64,000 bases of DNA from Microbulbifer sp. MKSA007 (GCA_032615215.1 CP128433.1:1137501-1201500), one strand, 5' to 3'; counted from the stretch's first letter, positions 1 through 10,077 are shown. The notes: generated by a model from the letters alone, not told the origin. Made by a program: numbers and translations.

Positions 1-53
1 CATCGCCTCGTTTCAACGTATCCAGTGACCTTAGCTCAAGGAAAAGCCAATAC

Positions 54-1288
54 ATGTCTGTGGCAGTATTTTTACAAGGACCTCATGGCCCATTCTTTGC
101 CCAAGTGGCAAGGCGCTTGTCACAGAGCGGAGTCATTACTCATAAGATCAACTTTAATGGCGGGGATCGCTACTTCGCTTGGGCTGATTTTCAGGTGGAT
201 TTCACCGGGGAGGAAAGTGATTGGAGTGCCTTCTTCTCAGATTATCTATCTAAAAATAATGTAGATACTGTTTTTTGCTATGGGGACTGCCGCCGCCTGC
301 ATACCATTGCAAAATCCATCTGCGAGTCCAAGGGTATCGCTTTTGGTGTATTTGAAGAGGGATATTTGCGCCCGGATTTTATCACTCTTGAATTTGGCGG
401 GGTTAACGCTCATTCGCGTACGGACTGGTCTCGAGAAGCAATTAATAGTTATCGAGCCAGGGAGCGAAAGCCGGTAAAATCTGTTGGGCAAACTTTTTTT
501 AGGCGAGCGCGTTTTGCAATGGCCTATTATCTTGCGATGCGGGTTTCTCAATTGGAATTTCCCCACTATCGGCACCACCGAAGTCTCAGTTGGCTAGGTG
601 AAGGCGTTTGCTGGATCAAGAGTTTCTATCGAAAAGGCCTGTATAAACTGATGGAGCGCGGACTTACGGCCCGTTTGACGGGTGAGCTCAGCGGCCGGTA
701 CTTTCTTTTTCCACTTCAAACCCGCGATGATTTTCAACTGCGAAAGCACTCTGATCTGGTTTCTATCGAAAATGCGATAGAGGTAGTGTTGCAGTCGTTT
801 GCACAAAATGCGCCACAGGGTTCGATGATGGTAATAAAGCACCACCCTATGGATCGTGGGTTTTGTCACTATCAAAAGCTGATACAGGAACTGGAAACTC
901 GCTACCAGATTACCGGCAGGGTTATCTACTGTCATGACCTGCACCTGCCGACTTTGCTCGATCACACCCTAGGGGTTGTAACAATCAACAGTACAGTGGG
1001 CATATCTGCACTCTTCCACGAGGTGCCAACTCAAGTACTTGGAAGATCACTGTATGACTTACCGGGGCTGACTCATCAAGGGGGCTCTCCAGCTTTTGGA
1101 GTCAACCCGACCCGGTAGACACGGAGTTCTTCCAGCGATTTCGGGCCTATCTTTATGATAAGACCCAAGTGGATGGCAGCTTCTCCCGCCATATTGCCGC
1201 TACAATCGATGGAGTTTGCAGGCGCTTGACGGAGTCCCGTGCAACGGAGCTAAGGCGGCAGCCTGAAACTGAGGTGGATATGGTCTAA
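54..1288 (+). CDS. kpsS: KpsS-like capsule polysaccharide Kdo transferase (one frameshift)
   Basis: KpsS-family proteins add beta-Kdo residues to the lipid linker of group 2-type capsules at the inner face of the cytoplasmic membrane. Seen here: an N-terminal FLQGPHGPFF segment, KINFNGGDRYF, a CYGDCR segment and FEEGYLRPDFITLE followed by GGVN, all typical of the family; a late KHHPMDRG and TINSTVG also fit. A good ribosome site (aaggaaaag) precedes the ATG at 54. The frame stops at 1116-1118, but the family C-terminus (SFWSQPDP, later TQVDGSF) continues in the -1 frame to a TAA at 1286-1288. One extra G in the G5 run at 1080-1084 would restore a protein of about 411 residues, the usual length. 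The start of the window cuts off whatever capsule genes lie upstream. Confidence 0.85.
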
Positions 1289-1485
1289 GGAGCGCTGTAC
1301 TCTTTTTCCCTCTAGATCAATGACGCTTTTCTTTTTATCTACCCAATATTGATATCCTATCTGTCGGCGGAGATACATGCTAATCAACTTGCCTAAAAAA
1401 CAGGCTGATCTGGATCGTCTAACCTGTTAGACTGCGCGGCCTTTTACCCACCGCTCCGGTCCCGCGATAGGGACTTTGGCTTCAA

Positions 1486-3264
1486 GTGAATTCCGAAATG
1501 ACCGATACCCCTAAAGCGGCCGGCTTCGACCAGTTGGGTCTGCCGTCTGAAATTCTCAGCGCCATCGAAAAGCTCGGCTATGAGACTCCCTCCCCGATTC
1601 AGGCACAAACTATTCCGTCCCTGCTGGAGGGGCGGGATGTGCTAGGCCAGGCCCAGACCGGCACTGGCAAGACCGCAGCCTTTGCGCTGCCGCTACTCTC
1701 CCAGCTGGACCTGAAGGATCGTCGCCCTCAGGCACTGGTGCTGGCACCGACCCGCGAACTGGCTATTCAGGTGGCTGAAGCCTGCCAGTCTTACGCATCC
1801 AAGTTGAAAGGTTTCCACGTTGCGCCTATCTACGGTGGCGCTGACTACCGCGGCCAGATACAGCAGTTGAAGCGTGGCGTTCAGCTGGTGGTAGGTACTC
1901 CCGGGCGGGTGATGGACCATATGCGTCGCGGTTCCCTGGATCTGTCCAATCTGCGCACCCTGGTGCTGGATGAGGCGGATGAAATGCTGCGCATGGGCTT
2001 TATCGATGATGTGCAGTGGGTACTGGAGCAAATTCCTGAAGAGCGCCAAATTGCGCTGTTTTCCGCCACTATGCCAAAAGAGATTGCCCGCATCGCCCGC
2101 GAGCATCTGGATGAGCCGGTTGAAGTAAAAATCCGTGTTAAGACCGAGACTGCGGAAACTATTCGCCAGCGCTACTGGCCGGTTGGCGGCCTGCACAAAC
2201 TGGATGCACTGACCCGTATTCTTGAAGCGGAGCCGGTGGACGCCACGATTATCTTCGTGCGCACCAAAAACAGCACCGTGGAACTGGCAGATAAGCTGGC
2301 CGCCAGAGGGTTCGCCAGTGCCGCCCTGAACGGTGATATGGCGCAGAACCTGCGTGAAGCCGTGATCGACAAGCTGAAAAATGGCAAGCTCGATATTGTT
2401 GTAGCCACCGATGTTGCGGCTCGTGGGCTGGACGTAAAGCGTATCAGTCACGTGATTAACTACGATATCCCCTACGATACCGAAGCTTATATTCACCGTA
2501 TCGGTCGTACCGGCCGCGCCGGTCGCGAAGGCGATGCGATCCTGTTTGTGGCGCCCCGCGAGCGCCGTATGTTGCGAGTCATCGAGAAAGCGACCAAGAA
2601 GCCGATCGAAAAACTCGATTTGCCCAGCGCAGATGCGGTTAACAGTGCCCGTATGCAGCGCTTCCGCGAGCGCATCACCGCGACCCTGGAAGGCCAAACT
2701 GATCTGGCGCCCTATCGCCAGCTGGTTGAGGAATTCCTGGCGCAGAATGAAGTTGACCCTCTGGATGTTGCTGCCGCGTTGGCTGCAATGGCCCAAGGTG
2801 ATCAGCCCCTGCTGATTCAAGAGAAAGAGCAGAGGCCGCGCAAAGAGCGTCGCGAGCGCGATGATGACTTTGACGGTGGCCGCCGCCGCAAGAAGGAAAG
2901 CTTCGAGAAAGATCGCAAGCTGCCGCCGCCCGATGAGGGGCTGGAGCGCTTCCGTATCGAGATCGGCCGCGAGCAGGGCGTGCGCCCCGGCAGCATTGTT
3001 GGCGCTATTGCCAATGAGGTGGATCTGGACAGCTCCTATATCGGCCGTATCGAAATCTACAACGATTTCACCACGGTAGATCTGCCCCAGGGAATGCCGA
3101 AAGAAGTGTTCCAACACCTGAAGAAGGTGCGTGTTTCCGGTAAACCGATGAAAATCACCCGCTTCGATGAAGCGGCGGTGAAATCGAAAGGGAAGCCCAA
3201 GGGTAAGCCTAAGTTCAAGCCCAAAGGTAAGCCCAAAGCCAAGCGCGGCAATAACGACGAGTAA
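1486..3264 (+). CDS. deaD: DEAD-box ATP-dependent RNA helicase DeaD/CsdA
   Basis: Cold-shock RNA helicase that unwinds structured mRNA and assists ribosome assembly in the cytoplasm. The 592-residue product has the two RecA-like domains with AQTGTGKT (motif I), PTRELA (Ia), VLDEADEML (motif II), FSATMP (motif III) and HRIGRTGRAGR (motif VI). Residues about 480-560 form the DbpA/CsdA-type RNA-binding domain (RFRIEIGREQGVRPGSIVG), and the tail is rich in KPKGK repeats, as in CsdA. The frame can begin at GTG 1486 or ATG 1498; neither has a clear Shine-Dalgarno. It lies 197 bp after kpsS and is followed by a strong palindrome, so it is probably monocistronic. Confidence 0.95.
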   Translation: MNSEMTDTPKAAGFDQLGLPSEILSAIEKLGYETPSPIQAQTIPSLLEGRDVLGQAQTGTGKTAAFALPLLSQLDLKDRRPQALVLAPTRELAIQVAEACQSYASKLKGFHVAPIYGGADYRGQIQQLKRGVQLVVGTPGRVMDHMRRGSLDLSNLRTLVLDEADEMLRMGFIDDVQWVLEQIPEERQIALFSATMPKEIARIAREHLDEPVEVKIRVKTETAETIRQRYWPVGGLHKLDALTRILEAEPVDATIIFVRTKNSTVELADKLAARGFASAALNGDMAQNLREAVIDKLKNGKLDIVVATDVAARGLDVKRISHVINYDIPYDTEAYIHRIGRTGRAGREGDAILFVAPRERRMLRVIEKATKKPIEKLDLPSADAVNSARMQRFRERITATLEGQTDLAPYRQLVEEFLAQNEVDPLDVAAALAAMAQGDQPLLIQEKEQRPRKERRERDDDFDGGRRRKKESFEKDRKLPPPDEGLERFRIEIGREQGVRPGSIVGAIANEVDLDSSYIGRIEIYNDFTTVDLPQGMPKEVFQHLKKVRVSGKPMKITRFDEAAVKSKGKPKGKPKFKPKGKPKAKRGNNDE

Positions 3265-3291
3265 GTCGTACCTGTTTAGCAGGTTTATTCC

Positions 3292-3317
3292 GGGAGAGCG
3301 CAGGCCTGCGCTCTCCC
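3292..3317. terminator. Perfect 26-bp palindrome between deaD and cytochrome b561
   Basis: The arm gggagagcgcagg is followed directly by its exact complement, 27 bp after the deaD stop and about 40 bp from the convergent cytochrome b561 stop. There is no real loop and the following T content is only moderate. It probably ends transcription in both directions. Confidence 0.6.
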
Positions 3318-3355
3318 ATTCAGTTTCCTTTCTTCTATTTCTTCCCTGACTTGAA

Positions 3356-3895
3356 TTAGCGCTGTGGCAGCATACGGGTGAGTGTGTTATCGCGGGCAAT
3401 AAAGTGGTGCCACAGGGCGGCGGCGATATGCAGTCCAACCAGTACGAGCAGGGCGGGCCACATTACATCTTTGTGCAGGAAAGCTATTTGCTTGCCCAGA
3501 TCCGGGTTTTTGGCGAACAGGTTGGGAACGGCAAACAGGCCAAAAAACTCGGTATCGCGCCCAAACAGTTGGCGCATCACGATGCCTGATACCGGCATAG
3601 CCAGAATCAACAGGTAGAGTCCACCATGGGTCAGGCTGGACAGCGCCTTCTGCCACTTCTTGCCTTCAATCTGTGGGCGCTTGTGACGTGCACGCCAGTA
3701 GAGGCGAAGGGCCAGAAGCATCAGGACACCGACTCCCAGGGAGAAGTGCAGCTGCATAAACCAGCCGCGCATGGGGTCGCCGCGCTCGTAAAACTCATGC
3801 AGTTCAACCGCTCCCCACACAGAGAGCAGCAGGATTACAAAAAGCCAGTGCAGTCCTTTACTCACTGAGTTCCAACGTTCAACCGGGTTTGACAT
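3356..3895 (-). CDS. Cytochrome b561 family protein
   Basis: Four-helix diheme membrane cytochrome of the CybB/YodB family; E. coli CybB oxidises superoxide and passes electrons to ubiquinone. The 179-residue product starts MSNPVERWNS, the usual beginning, with the ribosome site taggaga upstream of the ATG at 3895; an in-frame ATG at 3922 is less likely. Histidines that could bind heme occur in KGLHWL, QLHFSLG, LTHGGLY and GLHIAAALWHH, each in or beside a hydrophobic segment. It converges on deaD with a palindrome between them. The specific electron donor and acceptor cannot be told from sequence. Confidence 0.88.
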   Translation of the reverse strand: MSNPVERWNSVSKGLHWLFVILLLSVWGAVELHEFYERGDPMRGWFMQLHFSLGVGVLMLLALRLYWRARHKRPQIEGKKWQKALSSLTHGGLYLLILAMPVSGIVMRQLFGRDTEFFGLFAVPNLFAKNPDLGKQIAFLHKDVMWPALLVLVGLHIAAALWHHFIARDNTLTRMLPQR

Positions 3896-3953
3896 AGAGG
3901 GTCTCCTACAAAGTCCAGGCATTTGGCCGGGTACAGGCCAATGCCGTATATAA

Positions 3954-4216
3954 GGAGCCTCTGAATAACTCCGTAATGCCTCTGCGGGTCTTGAAGGCCG
4001 CAGGTGTTAGACGCAGCTCAGTGCGAATGGTCACAGTCCTTTGCGGACGCTGCCATGCAGCAGATGCGGCCTTCAAGACCCGCCCTTCGGGGCTTGCAGA
4101 GCGATTCACACTCTGCGTTGCGACTTCTTGCAAGGTCTGGACATTCCTGCGAAGCCGCGTCTTGAGTGTGAACCGCTCTGTAAGCCAGAGGTATCACGGA
4201 GTTATTCAGAGGCTCC
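3954..4216. repeat. 263-bp nested palindromic element (MITE-like)
   Basis: Outer arms of 31 bp (3954-3984 and 4186-4216) are inverted copies with two differences; they begin ggagcctctgaataactccg. Inside are two side-by-side hairpins: an 18-bp perfect pair (3985-4002 with 4065-4082, arm cgggtcttgaaggccgca) and a 21-bp pair with two differences (4093-4113 with 4164-4184). The outer arms look like terminal inverted repeats of IS5-type elements, and there is no credible gene inside. No flanking target duplication was found. It fills the space between the cytochrome b561 and metR genes. It could be a miniature transposable element or a structured RNA; the first is more likely. Confidence 0.75.
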
Positions 4217-4372
4217 ATCGTTATTTGTGTAATTTTACCGGCCTCTCCGGCCAGACCAAACCATTGATTTGTTTGATCTGAAAATATTCAGTTTGTTTGA
4301 TAATTGTGCTGAGGTTGAATAAGTCATTATTTCCGCAAAGGCTTAAGCCGCCCAGTTAACTTTTGTAAGTGG

Positions 4373-5332
4373 TTAGGCAGGTTCTGCCACACTGGGGCTG
4401 GTTTTGGCCGCTCTCACACCTTGCAGATTGGCAAAGCTGGTATCCCGTGCGGTTTTGAGGAAGTCTGTGAGATAAGGTTGCTCGAGCATATCTTCCCGCA
4501 CTGCCGCATAGAGAGTGCTCCAAAGGCCCTCTTTACCCAGCTGGAGTTGGGAAACAAACCCCTTTTGCAGGTACTCGTGCAGAGCCCAAGTGGGGAGGGC
4601 GCAAACCCCTCGGCCGCTGGCTACTAACTGAACCATCATCACGGTCAGTTCTGCGGTTCGAACTTCTGCAGGTTCAATTCCAGCGGGGTCGAGGAAGTGC
4701 TGGAAGATATCCAGCCGCTCTCGTTCAACCGGGTAGGTAATCTGGACTTCACCAGCTAACTCCTGCGGTTCTACCCAGCGTCGCTTGCTCTCCTGCGCCA
4801 GTGGGTGTTTGCGGCTTATGGCAAGGCACATTTCAAAGCTGAATAGTGGCTCGTAGTGCAGGCCTTTGAGACCCGAGTCCGGGTTGGAAGTGACAACCAG
4901 GTCCAGATCGCCGCGCACCAGTGCGGGCAGGGGAGCGAAGTGGAAGCCGCTGCACAGGTCCAGTTCCACTTCTGGCCAGCCGTCTCGATAGGTATTCAGT
5001 GCGGGCATCAGCCACTGGTAGCAGCTGTGGCACTCGATAGCGATATTGAGCCTGCCCGCTTGCCCAGATGCCAGCCGGGACAGGTCCCGTTGTGCTATAG
5101 CTACCTGGGGCAGTATGTCGTCGCCCAACTGCAGCAGTCTCAGACCGGCACTGGTAAATCGCAGAGGCCGGGATTTACGTATAAACAGTTCTTGGCCGAG
5201 CCGGTCCTCCATTTCGCGAAATAAGTGCGAAAGAGCCGACTGGGTCAAGTGAAGGCGCTCTGCTGCGCGTACCAAGCTGCCTGTCTCACGCAAAACACTC
5301 AGCGCACGCAAATGGCGCAATTCAATCATCAT
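4373..5332 (-). CDS. metR: LysR-family activator MetR
   Basis: Transcription activator of methionine biosynthesis genes, using homocysteine as co-inducer. The 319-residue product begins with a LysR helix-turn-helix (MIELRHLRALSVLRETGSL, then AAERLHLTQSALSHL), followed by the effector-binding domain with IAIECHSCYQWLMPAL, a segment typical of MetR. It is transcribed away from metE with about 170 bp between the start codons, the classic metR-metE arrangement. Two adjacent ATGs (5332 and 5329) could both serve as start. Expected regulation is autorepression together with activation of metE from the shared intergenic region. Confidence 0.92.
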   Translation of the reverse strand: MMIELRHLRALSVLRETGSLVRAAERLHLTQSALSHLFREMEDRLGQELFIRKSRPLRFTSAGLRLLQLGDDILPQVAIAQRDLSRLASGQAGRLNIAIECHSCYQWLMPALNTYRDGWPEVELDLCSGFHFAPLPALVRGDLDLVVTSNPDSGLKGLHYEPLFSFEMCLAISRKHPLAQESKRRWVEPQELAGEVQITYPVERERLDIFQHFLDPAGIEPAEVRTAELTVMMVQLVASGRGVCALPTWALHEYLQKGFVSQLQLGKEGLWSTLYAAVREDMLEQPYLTDFLKTARDTSFANLQGVRAAKTSPSVAEPA

Positions 5333-5362
5333 TAAAATTATTCATGTTATTTGCAAAAAATA

Positions 5363-5375
5363 TGAAATTGATTGA
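5363..5375. promoter_or_regulatory. Possible MetR-binding half-palindrome
   Basis: TGAA-N5-TTGA lies between divergent metR and metE and differs by one base from the known MetR consensus TGAA-N5-TTCA. The position fits, but the match is short and could be chance. Confidence 0.35.
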
Positions 5376-5504
5376 ACAGTACTGTGCGCACACAATCAAG
5401 TCAGGACTCTCGCTAATGCGACCGTTACCGAGATCGCAGCTGCGGGGTATTTTTCAATGGGGCAACTTTGTTCCCCTCACAGGAAACAGCTTGGGAAGGC
5501 GGCC

Positions 5505-7739
5505 ATGGTGCAAACACATATCCTCGGCTATCCGCGTATCGGAGCCAATCGCGAACTAAAGAAAGCGCAAGAAGCCTATTGGCGCGGTGATATGCCCCAG
5601 CAGCAGTTGCTGCAAGTGGGCGCAGGGGTACGCCGTGGTAACTGGCAGGCCCAAAGTGAGGCCGGTTTGAGCCGTGTAGCTGTGGGGGATTTCGCCTGGT
5701 ACGACCAGGTTCTGAATCACTCCCTGATGTTTGGTGTGGTCGGTCAGCGTTTTGCAGAGGGAGCGGCAGACAACAAGCTGGACCAGTACTTCCGCTTGGC
5801 CCGTGGTCGCGCTCCATCGGGACAGCCGGTAGCGGCCAGTGCCATGACCAAGTGGTTTGATACCAATTATCACTATCTGGTGCCTGAGTTCTCCAATGAT
5901 CAGATGTTCTCCCTTGATAGTGAGTGGTTACTTGACGAGGTACGGGAAGCCCAATCCCTGGGCTACAAAGCCAAGCCGGTGGTTATTGGACCACTCACTT
6001 ACTTATGGCTGGGGCGAGGTGTGGATAGCCCTCTGGATTTAGTGCCAAAACTCCTGCCTTGCTATGCCGAGTTGCTGTCTCAGCTCGCTGACCTCGGAGT
6101 TGAATGGGTGCAGTTGGATGAACCCATACTAGGCCTGGATCTGCCGGATGAATGGCGTGGGGCTTTTGATAGCACCTACCAGCAGATTGCGGCAGTAGCC
6201 CTGGGGGTGAATACACTGCTGGCTACCTATTTCTCACCTTTGCGCGAGAATTTGGAGCTGGTATTTTCCCTCCCGGTGCCTGGGGTACATATTGACTGTG
6301 TACGCGCACCTGAAGAACTTGAAGCTGCGGCCCAGCTGACAGGAAAGAACAAGGTTCTGTCTGCGGGTGTGATTAATGGGCGCAATGTGTGGCGAGCAGA
6401 CCTCAGCCGCTGGCAGGGCACTTTGCAGCCTTTGGCGAAGCAGTTGGGAGATCGCCTGTGGCTATCAGCGAGTTGCTCCCTGCTCCACAGCCCTGTGGAT
6501 CTGGAAACGGAGGTCAAGCTGCCCAGTGAGCAAAAACAGAAGCTCGCTTACAGCCGCCAGAAACTTCAGGAGTTGGCTCAATTACAGCAGCTGCTCAATG
6601 AGGACACAGAGATCCCTGTCTCAGGCGGAGAGAGTGGTGTAGCCGAGGGCTCCATTGTTGATCAATTACGGGATACTTGGCGTCAACAGTGCTTTCAGGA
6701 TCGCTCTTTAGTACAGGCCAAGCGTTGGAAATTACCACTGCTGCCCACCACCACAATAGGCTCATTCCCACAGACGGATCTTTTGCGCGGTGTGCGTCGC
6801 AAGTACCGCAATAGCGAGATTTCTGAGGCGGATTATTTAGAACATCTAGGCGCTGAAATTGCCGAAGCTATCCGTCGTCAGGAAATACTCGGTCTGGATG
6901 TACTGGTGCATGGTGAGGCTGAGCGCAACGATATGGTGGAATATTTCGGGGAGCAACTGGATGGTTTTGTACACACCGGTAATGGCTGGGTGCAAAGTTA
7001 TGGCTCTCGCTGTGTGAAACCCCCGATAATTTTTGGTGATATCTCCCGACCTAACGCTATGACAGTAGAGTGGAGTAGCTATGCCCAGAGCCTAACTAAT
7101 AAGCCGGTAAAAGGTATGCTCACCGGCCCGGTCACAATTCTCAACTGGTCCTTCCCGAGGGAGGACATCCACTGCAGTGAGAGCTGTCTGCAAATTGCCA
7201 AGGCATTGCGGGAGGAGGTGCTGGATCTTGAGGCGGCCGGTATCGGGATTATCCAGATTGATGAACCGGCTTTGCGTGAGGGAGTTCCCCTTCGAGAGTC
7301 TGAGCACCAGGATTATTTTGCCTGGGCGGTAGGGTGTTTCCGCTACACCTGTAGCGAAGTAAAAGCGGAAACCCAGATCCACACTCATATGTGTTACAGC
7401 AATTTCAATGCAATTATGGATGCCATTGTTTCCCTTGATGCGGATGTAATTACTATTGAATCAGCTCGCTCCGATTTGCGCCTACTCAGCGCGTTTGCCG
7501 ACAAGGCCGGTGGTTACCCCAATGAAATTGGACCTGGCATTTACGATATTCACTCACCCAATGTGCCGGAAAGGAGGGAGCTGGTTGAGCGACTTAAGAA
7601 AATTGCACAAGTGGTGCCGGTTGAAAGACTCTGGGTAAATCCGGACTGTGGCCTTAAAACCCGTAACTGGGCTGAGGTCGGGTCATCCTTACTGAATATG
7701 GTAGAGGCTGCGCGCACTGTGCGCACAGAACTGGCCTAG
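5505..7739 (+). CDS. metE: Cobalamin-independent methionine synthase MetE
   Basis: Transfers a methyl group from 5-methyltetrahydropteroyl-triglutamate to homocysteine to form methionine in the cytoplasm. The start at ATG 5505 gives VQTHILGYPRIGANRELKKA, the canonical N-terminus, with gggaagg upstream; a longer in-frame start at 5457 is not supported by the family. The 744-residue length is normal. The C-terminal barrel carries the zinc and homocysteine site: HTHMCYSNF (His and Cys), ITIESARS (Glu) and WVNPDCGLKTR (second Cys). It is divergent from metR and ends in a strong terminator, so it is a single-gene unit under MetR control. Confidence 0.96.
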   Translation: MVQTHILGYPRIGANRELKKAQEAYWRGDMPQQQLLQVGAGVRRGNWQAQSEAGLSRVAVGDFAWYDQVLNHSLMFGVVGQRFAEGAADNKLDQYFRLARGRAPSGQPVAASAMTKWFDTNYHYLVPEFSNDQMFSLDSEWLLDEVREAQSLGYKAKPVVIGPLTYLWLGRGVDSPLDLVPKLLPCYAELLSQLADLGVEWVQLDEPILGLDLPDEWRGAFDSTYQQIAAVALGVNTLLATYFSPLRENLELVFSLPVPGVHIDCVRAPEELEAAAQLTGKNKVLSAGVINGRNVWRADLSRWQGTLQPLAKQLGDRLWLSASCSLLHSPVDLETEVKLPSEQKQKLAYSRQKLQELAQLQQLLNEDTEIPVSGGESGVAEGSIVDQLRDTWRQQCFQDRSLVQAKRWKLPLLPTTTIGSFPQTDLLRGVRRKYRNSEISEADYLEHLGAEIAEAIRRQEILGLDVLVHGEAERNDMVEYFGEQLDGFVHTGNGWVQSYGSRCVKPPIIFGDISRPNAMTVEWSSYAQSLTNKPVKGMLTGPVTILNWSFPREDIHCSESCLQIAKALREEVLDLEAAGIGIIQIDEPALREGVPLRESEHQDYFAWAVGCFRYTCSEVKAETQIHTHMCYSNFNAIMDAIVSLDADVITIESARSDLRLLSAFADKAGGYPNEIGPGIYDIHSPNVPERRELVERLKKIAQVVPVERLWVNPDCGLKTRNWAEVGSSLLNMVEAARTVRTELA

Positions 7740-7759
7740 CCAATTTAGAAATAAAAAAA

Positions 7760-7788
7760 CCGGCAATCATTTGGATTGCCGGTTTTTT
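7760..7788 (+). terminator. Rho-independent terminator of metE
   Basis: Nine-base-pair stem (ccggcaatc with gattgccgg, 7760-7768 and 7774-7782), loop atttg, then six T. A-rich sequence on the other side lets it serve the convergent amidohydrolase gene as well. Confidence 0.92.
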
Positions 7789-7821
7789 CTTTTCTGTTTT
7801 TTCCGCTTCTGTTTTTTTAAC

Positions 7822-9872
7822 TTACTCGGACTTGGTGGCTACTGTAGTAGTATTATTTAATTCAAATGGCACTGAAGGGTGGAAAGGTTTAATACCCAAG
7901 GCAGTGTAAAGCTCATCCGGGCGATACATATTTTGTCCCTCGAGAACCAGTGCAGTGCGACGTAACGCAGTGATATCCTCAAGGGGATTTCCCTCCAGTA
8001 AAACCAGGTCTGCATTTTTACCCACCGCAATACTGCCAGTGTACTCGTCGGCCCCCATAACCTGCGCCGGTACCAGTGTAGCCGTGCGCAGTACATCAAT
8101 ATTGGGAATACCTGCTTTGGCATAGAGTTCGAGTTCGCGTAACAGGGTAAATCCGGGGATGCCATCGGAGCCCGCGACCATAGTGACCTTGTGCTCGTGT
8201 AGTTTGAGCATCATGGCCAGCAGGGCTTCCGCTGAAAGGTCGTAGTCATCCCGGTGTTCCGGCTTCACATCCAGTTCGGCCCCAACAAAGGCGCGCTGGA
8301 TATTGACTGGAAGGTGGTCGGTAATATCGGCAAACTCAGGATCTACTTTGCCCGGCTGGCGCAGTAACATCGAACTGAATACGGTGGTGGTTGCGTCTAC
8401 GACAGTGCCTTTTTTGGCTAGCTTATCCAGGAAAGTAGCCACTTCTTTGCTATCCAGATCCAGCTCGTGGGCGTGCTCTCCGATTTCTGTAAAGCGCAGT
8501 CTTTTACGGGTATCTATCTTGCCCATAAAATTCAGAAACAGCATATTGATATGCTGAATTTCATCAAAGCCCGCGTCCACTGCCTCTTCGGCGGTCATAA
8601 ATGCAGGAATATGACCGGACAAACGCATACCATTTTCGTGGATATGCTTGGCTAAGGGAGCGATCCACTCGGGCTCCATCGAGCTGTAAGTTTTAATTTG
8701 CTGATAGCCGCGATCGGCATACCACTCGACAATATCCTTGGCTTCTTCCAGGCTGTCCGCAGTCTTGCCCATTCGCATGGCATTTTCGCTTTCCCGGTCC
8801 ATAAAGCCCGCACGGAAAAGGTCGCCGCCTATGATTTGCTCTGACTCAAACATCCCTTCAATACGCATGATACTTTCATGGGTATTACCGATGTCGCGAA
8901 CATTGACAATGCCAGCGGCCATATTCAGAACACCATCGGTAGGGGATAAGTGGGCGTGCATATCCCAGAGGCCGGGGATCAGCGTATGGTTACGAGCATC
9001 AATGGTGGTTGCCCCGTTGGCTTTGATCGGCTTTTTACTGATTTTTGCGATCTTTCCATCTTTGATCAGAACATGGTGCTTTTTCTGCAGTTTGCCAGAT
9101 TCAACATCAACCAGGTTGACGTTGCTGATCAGGATCGGTTGGGTTGATGTGTGGGTATGTTTCTTGGCAATACCTTGCAGGTACTGGTCTGCGGCTGCGA
9201 CTTGCCGGGTTTTCAGTTCTTCGAGGTGAGATTTATCCCAACCTTTGCGCAGGATGGCGAACCATCCCCCTTCGTCGGAGGCAAATAAATCCCCATTGTC
9301 ATCGTACCAGGCGAGATCTGGGGTAAAGCCCAGGCCGCTTACGCCGTAAAGATGGACCGTTTTCTTTTTCTCGCCTTGTTGCAGGGTCACTTTATCAAGC
9401 TTATGGAGGCGTGCTTTTCCTTGCGGCAGTAAATCAATATTTTGATCTGCATCGGCAATCAGTGCTTTTACCAATTGCGTCTGTACGGCAAGGGTACTGT
9501 TCTTGGGAATATAAAATTGGGCTTCGGAAGTTTTTGCACTGCCATGTTCATCGGAACCTTTCCAGCGAGCGACACCATTTTCCAGGGAAAATTCTTCGCT
9601 GACTGGAGCACCAAATGGGCTGATCCCTTCAATGGATAATTGCTCGGGCATTGCCGCCTCACCGATAGTGAAGCTCTCCTTGAGGTTTAGGCGACGGTTA
9701 TTCCAGCCGAGCTTTAATTCACCAGATACCTTTGTTCCATCCTGATGAATAACTTCAGAGCCAGCAATGCCCTCTTTATCGTAAAAAATATATTCGATTG
9801 ATTTTGCATAAGCGCTATTGGCTGCGGCTAGAACTGTGGCTGCGATAAGCGTTGCCAGTGTTTTTTTCTCAT
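7822..9872 (-). CDS. Secreted amidohydrolase (one frameshift near the start)
   Basis: Metal-dependent hydrolase of the amidohydrolase superfamily, imidazolonepropionase/prolidase-like branch; the substrate is unknown. Metal-site features seen: GLWDMHAHLS (HxH), LSGHIPAF, DEIQHINM and VAGSDG. About 200 residues of an unassigned N-terminal domain precede the barrel. The longest clean frame starts only at 9651, but upstream, after one extra A in the A7 run at 9861-9867, the frame continues to ATG 9872 and gives a signal peptide (MRKKTLATLIAATVLAAANS, then AYA). A ribosome site (aaaggga) lies just upstream of it. The restored length is about 683 residues and the protein is expected to be periplasmic. 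It converges on metE. Confidence 0.82.
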
Positions 9873-10022
9873 GAACTGTCCCTTTTCTTGTTGTAATACC
9901 GGTGATGGACTTTGGCTTTTTTTCGGTGAGGGGGCAAGCAGCTCAGGGGCGCAAGCGGCGAGAGGAAAAGCGGGAGCGGTAGGGCGTTCTTTAATGTTTT
10001 AACTTTCTGAGTAAGGTAAAGG

Positions 10023-10060
10023 TATTGCGAGAGCGCTTACTTGTAAGCACTCTCACAATA
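10023..10060 (-). terminator. Long hairpin downstream of pepQ
   Basis: Two 18-base arms (10023-10040 and 10043-10060; core gagagcgcttac) pair with two G-T type differences and almost no loop, 17 bp after the pepQ stop. There is no strong T tract. It may end pepQ transcription or protect the mRNA end. Confidence 0.5.
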
Positions 10061-10077
10061 TTGCTTTAGTCTATGAA

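Noticed and set aside
1..28. Tail of an upstream gene ending in TGA at 26-28
   Set aside because: Only eight codons are visible, too few to support a call, although a preceding capsule gene would be natural.
1693..3438. 581-residue open frame antisense to deaD
   Set aside because: Low-complexity shadow of a highly conserved gene, with no family features or ribosome site.
3976..4281. 101-residue open frame inside the nested palindrome
   Set aside because: It arises from the inverted repeats; no ribosome site and no protein features.
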